62,902 nt of DNA from Modestobacter excelsi (lineage in GTDB: Bacteria; Actinomycetota; Actinomycetes; Mycobacteriales; Geodermatophilaceae): NCBI RefSeq assembly GCF_005930495.1, contig NZ_SJEX01000019.1, positions 1 through 62,902 of the forward strand, in the 5' to 3' direction. Below are positions 1 through 6,778 of this stretch, piece by piece. Under the pieces are notes generated by a model. That model had not been told where the DNA came from. It did no database searches and worked only from the letters and a program-made list of their open reading frames with translations. The translations under genes and the position numbers were made by a program. Numbering within the stretch: position 1 is the first letter of the stretch; each line of letters starts with the position of its first letter.

Positions 1-59
1 CCGACGACCCAGCCCCCGGGGACACCACGTCCCCCGACCTGCAGGAGATGCCCCGATGA
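1..59 (+). CDS. 3' end of an upstream gene (unidentified)
   Basis: An open frame enters the window and stops at a TGA at 57-59, overlapping the ATG of rsfS in an ATGA arrangement. Only 18 codons are visible, an acidic proline-rich tail. In many actinobacteria nadD (nicotinate-nucleotide adenylyltransferase) lies just before rsfS, so nadD is the likeliest identity. Nothing in the visible residues proves it. Confidence 0.4.
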   Translation, partial: DDPAPGDTTSPDLQEMPR

Positions 60-565
60 CCGCCTCGGCCGAGGCCCGTGAGACCGCGCTGATCGCAGCG
101 CAGGCCGCAGCCGACAAGCTCGCCACCGACGTGTCGATCGTCGACGTCAGCGACCGGCTGGCAATCACCGACGCCTTCGTCCTGACCGCGGCGCCCAACG
201 AGCGTCAGGTCCAGTCCATCGTCGACGCCGTCGAGGAGCGCCTGCGGGAGCACGGCGTGAAGCCGGTGCGCCGTGAGGGCGTCGCCGAGGGCCGCTGGGT
301 GCTGCTGGACTTCGTCGACGTCGTGGTGCACGTCCAGCACGCGGAGGAGCGCGCCTACTACGCCCTCGAGCGGTTGTGGAAGGACTGCCCGGTCATCCCG
401 TTCACCGACCGGGACGCACCGCCCGCCGCTCCCGGCTCCACCCCGGACGCCGACACCCCGGACGCCGACACCCCGGACGCCGACATCCCGGACGCCGACG
501 CCCCGGGTGACGACACCGCTGCCGGCGCCGTGGTGGACGCGGGGCCGGGCGAGACCGACCGGTGA
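56..565 (+). CDS. rsfS: Ribosomal silencing factor RsfS (Iojap/DUF143)
   Basis: The product (169 aa) is the small factor that binds ribosomal protein uL14 on the 50S subunit and blocks subunit joining when nutrients are scarce. The DUF143 core covers residues 1-115, with the diagnostic block DFVDVVVHVQHAEERAYYAL near residues 83-102. The last 50 residues are a low-complexity acidic tail (repeated DADTP units) absent from typical RsfS of 105-130 aa. The start ATG overlaps the previous stop, and its own TGA overlaps the GTG of the next gene, so the genes are probably translationally coupled. Confidence 0.95.
   Translation: MTASAEARETALIAAQAAADKLATDVSIVDVSDRLAITDAFVLTAAPNERQVQSIVDAVEERLREHGVKPVRREGVAEGRWVLLDFVDVVVHVQHAEERAYYALERLWKDCPVIPFTDRDAPPAAPGSTPDADTPDADTPDADIPDADAPGDDTAAGAVVDAGPGETDR
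446..505 (+). repeat. Four tandem 15-bp repeats in the 3' end of rsfS
   Basis: Four head-to-tail copies of the unit gacgccgacaccccg (446-460, 461-475, 476-490, 491-505) encode DADTP, DADTP, DADIP and DADAP. The last two copies differ by a few bases. The repeats keep the frame and lengthen the disordered tail of RsfS, so copy number could vary between strains. Confidence 0.85.
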
Positions 566-1341
566 CCGCGGGTCCCCTGGCCCCGCCGGTCCGCCGGCTG
601 CTCGTGTGGCGGCACGGGCGCACCGAGTGGAACGCCCACGGGCGCTTCCAGGGCCAGCTCGACCCGCCGCTGGACGACGAGGGCCGGGCGCAGGCGGCCC
701 GGACCGCTCCGCACCTGGCCGCCGTCCTGCGCGACCAGGACGTCGTGCTGGTCTCCAGCGACCTGCAGCGGGCGGTGGACACCGCCGGCGCGCTGGCGCC
801 GCTGCTGGGCGTCCCGGTGCACGTCGACGAGCGGCTGCGGGAGCACGGTCTGGGCACCTGGGAGGGCCTGACCCGCGACGAGGTCGCCGAACGCCACCCG
901 GGGCAGTACGAGGACTGGCTGGCCGGTCGCCCGGTGCCCGGACGCGGCGGCGAGGCGCAGGCCGACGTGGCGGCGCGGGCCCTGGCCGTCGTCGCCGACC
1001 TGCGGCCCGCGGCCACGGCGGTGCTGGTGACGCACGGTGGCACGGCGGGCCGGCTGGTGGAGGCGCTGCTCGGACTCGGGCTGGAGCACAAGCGCATCTT
1101 CGGGCCGCTGGGGAACTGCCACTGGAGCGAGCTGGCCTTCCAGGCGTCCGGGTGGCGGCTGATGCGGCACAACCTGTACGTCCCCGCCGCGGGGCAGCTG
1201 GAGGGCGGCCGCCGTCCGGCCAGCGACCGGGGCTCGTTCCCGGGTCCGTCGGCCACCGACGTGCCGGACGCGCCCCGGTCCGGGGCCACGCCCGAGGAGG
1301 CGCCGCCGGCTCCCGTCGAGGACGCCGATGCCGCCGGTTGA
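562..1341 (+). CDS. Histidine phosphatase family protein (phosphoglycerate-mutase-like)
   Basis: This 259-aa protein carries the RHG signature of the histidine phosphatase superfamily at residues 17-19 (context WRHGRTEWN). The second catalytic His lies in VLVTHGGT about residue 157, with a Glu-containing EHGLGTWEG block between. In actinobacteria this gene sits directly after rsfS and is often annotated as a phosphoglycerate mutase or glucosyl-3-phosphoglycerate phosphatase relative. Substrate cannot be told from sequence. The C-terminal 50 residues are a Pro/Ala-rich tail. The GTG start overlaps the rsfS stop (GTGA), and the end overlaps the next gene by 14 nt. Confidence 0.88.
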   Translation: MTAGPLAPPVRRLLVWRHGRTEWNAHGRFQGQLDPPLDDEGRAQAARTAPHLAAVLRDQDVVLVSSDLQRAVDTAGALAPLLGVPVHVDERLREHGLGTWEGLTRDEVAERHPGQYEDWLAGRPVPGRGGEAQADVAARALAVVADLRPAATAVLVTHGGTAGRLVEALLGLGLEHKRIFGPLGNCHWSELAFQASGWRLMRHNLYVPAAGQLEGGRRPASDRGSFPGPSATDVPDAPRSGATPEEAPPAPVEDADAAG

Positions 1342-2284
1342 GCTGGGCTCGCTCGACCGGACCGACGGGCCGGCGCACCCGGCCGTCGCCGTGGTCACCG
1401 ACTCGACCGCATACCTCCCGCCGGACGTGGTGCACCGGTACGGCATCGAGGTCGTGCCGCTGTACGTCGTCCTCGCCGGCCGGTCCGGTCGCGAGGGCAG
1501 CGAGGTCAGCTCCGCGGAGGTGGCGCGGTCGTTGAGCGTCCGGGGCGGGCACGTCTCGACCTCCCGGCCGACGCCGGGTGACTTCGTCGCCGTCTACCGC
1601 CGCCTGCTCGACGGCGGCGCCCCCCGGGTGGTCTCGGTGCACCTGTCCCGGGAGCTGTCCGGGACCTGGGACGCCGCACGGGTGGCGGCAGGCCAGGTGG
1701 GGGAGCACCTGGTCACCGTGCTGGACTCCCGCTCGGCGGCGATGGGCACGGGCTTCGCGGTCCTCGCTGCCGCCCGCGCGGCCGCCGCCGGCGGCAGCGC
1801 GGGAGAGGCCGCCGACGCCGCCCGGGACACCGCAGCCGCGACCCGCACGTTCTTCGTCGTCGACACCCTCGAGCACCTGCGCCGGGGCGGCCGGATCGGC
1901 GCGGCTGCCGCCCTCCTGGGCAGCGCCCTGGCCGTGAAGCCGGTGCTGCACGTCTCGGAGGGCCAGGTCGTGCCGCTGGAGCGGGTGCGGACGTCCGGGC
2001 GGGCGCTGAACCGGCTCGTGCAGCGCGCCGTCGACGTGGCCGGTGACCGGCCGGTCTCCGCGGCGGTGCACCACCTCGCCGCTGCTGAGCGCGCCCACCG
2101 GCTCGCCGAGCAGCTCACCGCCCGGTTGCCCGGGCTGCAGGAGCTCCACGTCAGCGAGCTCGGCGCGGCCGTGGGCGCGCACGTGGGGCCCGGAGCGGTC
2201 GGGGTCGTCATCGACCCGACGCCCCGGCCACAGCCGACTCCCCAGCCAGCCGACGACGGCGGACGCGGTCCCGGCGAGGACTGA
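1328..2284 (+). CDS. DegV family fatty-acid-binding protein
   Basis: The 318-aa product has the DegV/FakB layout. The N-terminal AVVTDSTAYLPPD block is near residues 19-31, and the DTLEHLRRGGRIGAAAALLG block that shapes the lipid pocket lies near residues 179-198. DegV proteins bind a single fatty acid, and in Firmicutes they present it to the FakA kinase. No FakA-like gene is seen here, so the actinobacterial role is unclear. The gene overlaps the phosphatase by 14 nt and is followed by a hairpin terminator. Confidence 0.9.
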   Translation: MPPVELGSLDRTDGPAHPAVAVVTDSTAYLPPDVVHRYGIEVVPLYVVLAGRSGREGSEVSSAEVARSLSVRGGHVSTSRPTPGDFVAVYRRLLDGGAPRVVSVHLSRELSGTWDAARVAAGQVGEHLVTVLDSRSAAMGTGFAVLAAARAAAAGGSAGEAADAARDTAAATRTFFVVDTLEHLRRGGRIGAAAALLGSALAVKPVLHVSEGQVVPLERVRTSGRALNRLVQRAVDVAGDRPVSAAVHHLAAAERAHRLAEQLTARLPGLQELHVSELGAAVGAHVGPGAVGVVIDPTPRPQPTPQPADDGGRGPGED

Positions 2285-2291
2285 CGCGCAG

Positions 2292-2313
2292 AGGGTGGCC
2301 ATGCCGCCACCCT
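2292..2313 (+). terminator. Hairpin terminator after the rsfS-degV operon
   Basis: A perfect 8-bp stem (agggtggc / gccaccct) with a 6-nt loop starts 7 bases after the DegV stop codon. There is no T-tract, which is usual for high-GC actinobacteria. Confidence 0.6.
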
Positions 2314-2394
2314 GACCTGTACCGACCGCCGCGGCTGCCGGCTGTCCACAGCAGGTGCGGCCGTCCACAACCCCGCCGGACAGCTGGCCGACCG

Positions 2395-3303
2395 GTGGGA
2401 GCCGCTCCTAACGTCCGCCGGGTGCTGAACCAGGCCCGCAGTCGTGACGACGGTGACGTGATCCGCGCTCGGCTGCGTGCGCTGCTGGCCGAGGGGGAGC
2501 GGGCCCGTGGCTGGGTGCCCGACGATGACCTGACCGGGGAGCCGCCGCCCGCCGTCGAGTGGGCCGACGACGGTGCGGACCGGGTCGACGGGCCGGCGGA
2601 CGCACCGGACGTCGCGCTGCCGGCCTCCCTGGGCCGGCACCGCGCTCCGGGGCGGACGGCACGGCTGGACCCCGGCCGACCGGGTGCGTGGGCGCTGTGG
2701 GCCGCCGCCGTCCTCGCCGCACTCGCCGTGGTCGGCTGGACGTGGCTGGACCGGCCGGCGGTGGACCAGGTCCCGACCCCCTCGTCGACGACCCCCGCGT
2801 CGGCGACCCATGCGTCGGCGACGCCGTCTCCGGCGCCGGAGTCCAGCCCCCCGGCGACACCGGCCGGCACCGTCGTCGTCTCCGTGGTCGGGCAGGTCGG
2901 CACGCCTGGTCTGGTGACGCTGCCGGCGGGCGCACGGGTGGCCGACGCCCTGGCCGCGGCCGGCGGGCTGCTGCCCGAGGCCGATCCGGCCGCGGTCAAC
3001 GCGGCCGCCGTGCTCGGTGACGGTCAGCAGATCGCGGTCGGGGTCCCGGGAGCCGCGGCACCGGCGGGCGGCGCACCGGGCGCCGCCGTGCCAGTTGCGT
3101 CCAGTGCCGCCGGGCCGGTGGACCTCAACACCGCCACGGCCGCCGACCTGGACGCCCTTCCGGGCATCGGGCCGGTCCTCGCCCAGCGGATCGTCGACCA
3201 CCGCACCGCGAACGGCCCGTTCACCAGCGTCGACCAGCTGGACGACGTGAGCGGCATCGGGCCGGCGGTCTTCGCCGACCTGGTCGACCGGGTGCGGGTC
3301 TGA
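2395..3303 (+). CDS. comEA: ComEA-family DNA-binding competence protein
   Basis: This 302-aa protein fits ComEA, the membrane-anchored receptor that hands incoming DNA to the ComEC channel. After a charged cytoplasmic N-terminus there is one transmembrane helix (about residues 98-117), then a Pro/Ser/Thr spacer. A SLBB-like domain follows (about 159-205, VVSVVGQVGTPGLV), then a C-terminal double helix-hairpin-helix (about 240-302) with GIGPVLAQRI and GIGPAVF hairpins. comEC follows after one base. The GTG at 2395 is the longest start; GTG 2422 is an alternative. Confidence 0.92.
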   Translation: MGAAPNVRRVLNQARSRDDGDVIRARLRALLAEGERARGWVPDDDLTGEPPPAVEWADDGADRVDGPADAPDVALPASLGRHRAPGRTARLDPGRPGAWALWAAAVLAALAVVGWTWLDRPAVDQVPTPSSTTPASATHASATPSPAPESSPPATPAGTVVVSVVGQVGTPGLVTLPAGARVADALAAAGGLLPEADPAAVNAAAVLGDGQQIAVGVPGAAAPAGGAPGAAVPVASSAAGPVDLNTATAADLDALPGIGPVLAQRIVDHRTANGPFTSVDQLDDVSGIGPAVFADLVDRVRV

Positions 3304-3304
3304 G

Positions 3305-4111
3305 GTGCCCGACCGGCGGGCCCGGCCCCGGGTGCAGCGGGTCCGGACGCAGCAGCGGTGGTCCTGGGTCGACCTGCGGCTGGTGCCCCCGGCGGTGACG
3401 GTCTGGGTGGGCACGCTCGCCGCGCGCGGGCTGCCGGCCGGGCCGTTGCTCGGCGTCGCGGGTGGCGCAGCGGCGGCGGCCGTCCTGCTGCTCCGGACGT
3501 CCCGGAACCGGTCCGGCGCTGCCGCTGCCGTCGTCGTCGGCTGCCTGGCGGCGCTCACCGTGGTCGGCGCGGTCGCCGCCGTCCGGGCGCAGGGGCGGAC
3601 CGCCTCACCGCTGCCCGGGCTCGCGGCCCGGGAGGCGGTGGTGCCGGTCGTCGTCGAGCTCGACGAGGACCCGCGGCCCCTCGCCGGCGCCGGCGAGCCC
3701 CGGGTGCTGGTGCCGGCCACCGCCACCGAGGTCGACGGCCGCCGCACCCGGGGGAACCCGGTGCTGGTCTTCGGTCCGGCGGACCAGTGGACCGGGCTGC
3801 TGCCCGGCCAGTCGGTGCGGCTGCGGGTCGCCGTCCGCACCGCGGAGCCCGGGGACGACGTGCTGGCCGTCCTGTCGGCGCGGTCGGCACCGACCCCGCT
3901 GGCCGGGCCCGGCCCGGTGCAGACGGCCGCCGGTGCACTGCGGTCCGGCCTCGCCCGGTCGGCCGCCCGCACGCTGCCCGACCGGCCGGCCGGGCTGCTG
4001 CCCGCGCTGGTGGTCGGGGACACCACCGGCATGGACCCGGCGTTGACCGCCGAGTTCCGGCGGGCCGGGTTGTCCCACCTCACCGCGGTCTCCGGGTTCA
4101 ACGTCGGTTAG
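3305..4111 (+). pseudogene. comEC: comEC, 5' portion, interrupted by the integrated element
   Basis: The frame encodes the N-terminal 262 native residues of ComEC, the inner-membrane DNA-uptake channel. They comprise two hydrophobic N-terminal helices, the DUF4131-type soluble domain, then DTTGMDPALTAEFRRAGLSH leading into HLTAVSG. At that point the sequence switches to element DNA: F-N-V-G follows and the frame ends at a TAG (4109-4111). The remainder of the gene lies at 26767-28609 in the same frame after excision of 22,671 bp. In the integrated state only this short fragment can be made, which should be non-functional. The GTG start follows the comEA stop directly. Confidence 0.9.
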
Positions 4112-4118
4112 ACAGGTG
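4077..4118 (+). other. attL (left integrase attachment site)
   Basis: Left of the GG at 4094-4095 the sequence is native comEC. To its right is element DNA whose arm cgtcggttagacaggtg (4102-4118) is the near-inverted partner (14 of 17 bases) of cacctctctagctgacg at 26742-26758. Placed together, the two arms form an imperfect palindrome centred exactly on the GG, as expected for the attP of a large serine recombinase. Confidence 0.85.
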
Positions 4119-4124
4119 TAGAGT
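4097..4124 (+). promoter_or_regulatory. Predicted leaderless promoter of the integrase inside the attP arm
   Basis: A TAGAGT -10 box (4119-4124) lies 7 nt before the GTG at 4132, and there is no Shine-Dalgarno sequence. A weak -35 candidate, ttcaac (4097-4102), sits 16 nt upstream. The whole promoter would lie in the element-derived half of attL. It would therefore be the same in attL and in the excised circle. Confidence 0.45.
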
Positions 4125-4131
4125 GGATCAT

Positions 4132-5559
4132 GTGACCGCCACCCTGACCCTGGAGACCCCGCTCAGTGCCGCGCCTCTGCGCGCGGTGATCTACACGCGC
4201 GTGTCATCCGACCCCAACGAGCGGGGACGCTCCGTCTCCGAGCAAGAGGTCGACTGCCGGGCCGTCTGCGCGCGCAACGACTGGGAGGTGGTCAAGGTCT
4301 TCACGGACAACGACCGCAGCGCCAGCCGGTACGCCACCAAGGTCCGGGCCGAGCACGTCCGGCTGATCGACTTCATCGAGTCCGGTGCGGTCGACGTCCT
4401 GGTCACCTGGGAGTCCTCGCGCGCCCAGCGCGACCTGGACGCCTACACCCGGCTGCGGGCACTGTGCGAGGGGCGCGGCATCCTCTGGTCCTACTCCGGC
4501 CGCGTCTACGACATGCGGGAGTCGGCTGACCGGTTCCAGACCGGCCTCGACGCCCTGCTGGCCGAGCGGGAGTCCGACGAGACGAGGAAGCGGGTGCTGC
4601 GCGCGGTGCAGGCCAACGCCGAAAAGGGCCGTCCCCACGGAAAGCTGCTCTACGGCTACCGGCGCGTGTACGACGAGGCGTCCGGCGAGCTGGTGGAGCA
4701 GGTGCCCGACGAGACGACGTCGGCCGTCGTCCGCGAGGCCGCCCAGCGGGTCCTGAATGGGGAGACGCCCTACGCCATCGCCCAGGACTTCGACCGGCGC
4801 GGCATCCCGACTCCCCGTGGCGGGAAGGGCTGGGATTTGACCCAAGTCAAGCGGTTGTGCGTGAACCCCGGCTACGCGGGCAAGCGGGTCCACCGGGGCA
4901 AGGTGGTCGGCGACGCGGGGTGGCCGCCGTTGTTGGACGAGGGCACGCACCTGGCCCTGGTGGCCAAGCTCAACGACCCGGCCCGGCGCTCCCAGCGCGA
5001 CTCTGCGGTGAAGCACCTGCTGTCGGGCATCGCGGTCTGCGGAGTCTGCGGCGGCCGGGTCCGCGTGCAGAAGAATAGGGGGTCGCTGGCCTACCTGTGC
5101 GTGGACGGCTTCCACGTCTCCCGCAACGAGCAGGACGTAGACAAGTTCGTCACCAAGGTGATCGTGGAGTGGTTGAAGCGGCCAGATGTCGCAGACCTGC
5201 ACGTCGACACCGAGAACTCTGAACAAGCCGCCGCGCTGGCCGAGGCTGAGGAGAAGCGGGCTCGACTGGACGGGTTCTACGACGCCGCCGCCGCCGGGGA
5301 CCTGAGCCCACAGGCCCTGTCCCGGATCGAGGCCCGACTGCTCCCAGAGATCGAAGCGGCCGAGCGTCGAGCGCGGCCAACATGGTCTTCTCCGCTGATC
5401 GCCGAGATGGCTGGCCCAGGCGCGGAGGACCGCTGGGAGGGCCTGCTGCTTCCCCAGCGCCGGGAGATCATCTCCACGCTCATGACGGTGCGGATCAATC
5501 CCGCTGTACGAGGTGCACGCAAGTTCGACGAGGAGTCGATAGCGGTCGACTGGCGTTGA
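4132..5559 (+). CDS. int: Large serine recombinase (site-specific integrase)
   Basis: The 475-aa protein has the catalytic resolvase domain at about residues 17-165 with YTRVSSD (catalytic Ser25) and downstream arginines of the SRAQRDLDAY type. A recombinase domain follows (about 175-300), then a zinc ribbon (CGVCGGRVRVQ, near residue 304, with a later Cys and His) and a C-terminal coiled coil (about 360-410). It catalyses att x att recombination for insertion and excision. The gene starts 37 bp from the crossover point, typical of such elements. The open frame runs back into comEC, but GTG 4132 is the first start inside the element and gives the family's normal N-terminus. No clear directionality factor was recognised. 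Confidence 0.93.
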   Translation: MTATLTLETPLSAAPLRAVIYTRVSSDPNERGRSVSEQEVDCRAVCARNDWEVVKVFTDNDRSASRYATKVRAEHVRLIDFIESGAVDVLVTWESSRAQRDLDAYTRLRALCEGRGILWSYSGRVYDMRESADRFQTGLDALLAERESDETRKRVLRAVQANAEKGRPHGKLLYGYRRVYDEASGELVEQVPDETTSAVVREAAQRVLNGETPYAIAQDFDRRGIPTPRGGKGWDLTQVKRLCVNPGYAGKRVHRGKVVGDAGWPPLLDEGTHLALVAKLNDPARRSQRDSAVKHLLSGIAVCGVCGGRVRVQKNRGSLAYLCVDGFHVSRNEQDVDKFVTKVIVEWLKRPDVADLHVDTENSEQAAALAEAEEKRARLDGFYDAAAAGDLSPQALSRIEARLLPEIEAAERRARPTWSSPLIAEMAGPGAEDRWEGLLLPQRREIISTLMTVRINPAVRGARKFDEESIAVDWR

Positions 5560-5608
5560 GGAAACTTCCTCACCCGGCCGCGCCGGAATAGTCCCCCATC
5601 GTCTGTCG

Positions 5609-5643
5609 AGAAGGCCCCCCAGGATGCCCCTGGGGGGCCTTCT
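5609..5643 (+). terminator. Strong terminator after the integrase
   Basis: A perfect 15-bp stem (agaaggccccccagg / cctggggggccttct) encloses a 5-nt loop and lies 50 bases after the integrase stop. The flanking run is short (tcg), so it may act in both directions. It insulates the integrase from the replication genes. Confidence 0.9.
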
Positions 5644-5712
5644 TCGTATGTCGCTACCAGTCCTTGGGTCAGGACTTCTTGACGCGAACGCGCAGGTCAG
5701 GGGGGCGTGCGA

Positions 5713-5739
5713 CACGGAAGTCGCCGTTACCTTTCCGTG
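5713..5739. promoter_or_regulatory. Possible operator: inverted repeat upstream of the replication operon
   Basis: The inverted repeat cacggaa (5713-5719) / ttccgtg (5733-5739), 7 bp with a 13-nt spacer, lies about 70 bp before the first small gene. It is in the place where a satellite repressor would bind. No repressor gene adjoins it, so the role is a guess. Confidence 0.3.
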
Positions 5740-5808
5740 ACCTTGGGTCCGTAGACCACATGGAGACACGAACACGCGCCGTCGAACTGCACCAAGGAGC
5801 AACCCGCC

Positions 5809-5973
5809 ATGCCTGCCGTCCCGACGCGGATCGAGAACGACTCACCGGCGCACATGAAGGCGACCAGCCACCGCGTGTACGGAGCGCTGCTGACGCGAGT
5901 CGACAAGTGGCTGGAGTCCGGCTGGGCCACGCCGGAGCAGCGTCGCGCCCTCGCCGCATGGATCGTCCAGTGA
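5809..5973 (+). CDS. Small hypothetical protein, first gene of the replication operon
   Basis: This 54-aa ORF has a good ribosome-binding site (aaggag at 5794-5799, 9 nt before ATG). Its stop overlaps the GTG of the next small ORF in a GTGA junction. The product starts MPAVPTRIENDSPAHMKATS and ends in a helical VDKWLESGWATPEQRRALAA stretch. No family is recognised. Its place ahead of the primase in a chain of coupled genes would suit an excisionase or a replication regulator, but nothing in the sequence proves either. Confidence 0.6.
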   Translation: MPAVPTRIENDSPAHMKATSHRVYGALLTRVDKWLESGWATPEQRRALAAWIVQ

Positions 5974-6101
5974 CTCCCGCCGAGTACGAACACATGAGCG
6001 AGGTGGCTCGGCGGATCGCTGCCCGTGGGCCGTCGTCCGCCGAGCTGACCGACGACCAGCGTGCCCGCCTGCGCCTGCTCCTGCGGGGGTCCTCGCGGTG
6101 A
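5970..6101 (+). CDS. Small hypothetical protein, coupled to the primase gene
   Basis: This 43-aa ORF begins at a GTG overlapping the previous TGA, and its own TGA overlaps the GTG of the primase gene. An in-frame ATG at 5958 would give 47 aa. The sequence (EYEHMSEVARRIAARGPSSA, then ELTDDQRARLRLLL) suggests two short helices, compatible with a small DNA-binding or adaptor peptide. Function is unknown. The double GTGA coupling argues that it is really translated. Confidence 0.55.
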   Translation: MTPAEYEHMSEVARRIAARGPSSAELTDDQRARLRLLLRGSSR

Positions 6102-6778
6102 CCGAGACGAACGGCGTGCTCCCGAAGGGGAACACGCCGCCCGCTGACCCTGCCGCCAAGCTGGTCGACCCCGAGGGTACCGACCTGGCCCGTCTGCTCG
6201 ACGCCTTGAGCTACACGCCGGACGAGCGGCTGAGCATCTGCCATGCCCTGCCCGACGGCGGCTTCTCCCCGCGCGTGCTGGCCCCGGCAGAGGCTGATGC
6301 CGCGGTCGACCGGTGGCGCGACGTCGCCGACGTGTGGTGGGGCGTCAACCCCGTCAGCCCGACGACCAGCGGCCGAGGCTCGGTTGCCGAGGTGACCCGC
6401 CTGGCCGCCATCTACGCCGACCTGGACGTCAAGCCGGGCGGGCTGCCGACGATCACTGCCGCCTGGGCCGTCGTCGCCGACCTGGCCACGATGCTGGGGG
6501 CCGAGCCGGTGGCCGTCATCGGGTCAGGCCACGGGCTCCAGCCGGTGTGGGCCATCGACCCCGACGACGGGGACCTCACCGGTGACCGGCGGGCGGCTGC
6601 GGTCGCCCTCTTGCGCCGGTTCGGCCGCCTCGTGGGCAATGTCGCCGAGCGTCACGGCGGCCAAGTCGACGCCGTCTTCGACCTGGCGCGGGTGCTGCGG
6701 GTGCCGGGCACGGTCAACCGGAAGGCAGAGCCGGTGCCGGTGACCATCGAGTGGCGCAACGGCGGCTCGCCGTGCTGA
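6098..6778 (+). CDS. Primase-polymerase (AEP/prim-pol) domain replication protein
   Basis: This 226-aa protein resembles the prim-pol domain of plasmid and satellite replication proteins. A DxD-type metal-binding motif (IYADLDVKPGG, about residues 105-115) is followed by VIGSGHGLQPVWAI (about 141-154), which matches the sGhGlhxyW block of the family. A basic RVLRVPGTVNRK stretch near the C-terminus is also typical of these primases. It probably primes or initiates replication of the excised element. The helicase that is often fused to it is encoded separately by the next, overlapping gene in another frame. Confidence 0.75.
   Translation: MTETNGVLPKGNTPPADPAAKLVDPEGTDLARLLDALSYTPDERLSICHALPDGGFSPRVLAPAEADAAVDRWRDVADVWWGVNPVSPTTSGRGSVAEVTRLAAIYADLDVKPGGLPTITAAWAVVADLATMLGAEPVAVIGSGHGLQPVWAIDPDDGDLTGDRRAAAVALLRRFGRLVGNVAERHGGQVDAVFDLARVLRVPGTVNRKAEPVPVTIEWRNGGSPC

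Noticed and set aside
446-505. Tandem 15-bp repeats considered as a CRISPR-like array
   Set aside because: No spacers; the units encode an in-frame DADTP tail of RsfS.
2346-2378. Two DnaA-box-like ctgtccaca / ccgtccaca sites before comEA
   Set aside because: Each has one or two mismatches to the actinobacterial box and there is no AT-rich region or dnaA/dnaN gene, so an origin is not supported.
1594-4101. 835-codon open frame on the minus strand
   Set aside because: It lies opposite degV, comEA and comEC, is Arg/Ser/Pro-rich and shows no domain. Long antisense frames are expected at this GC content.
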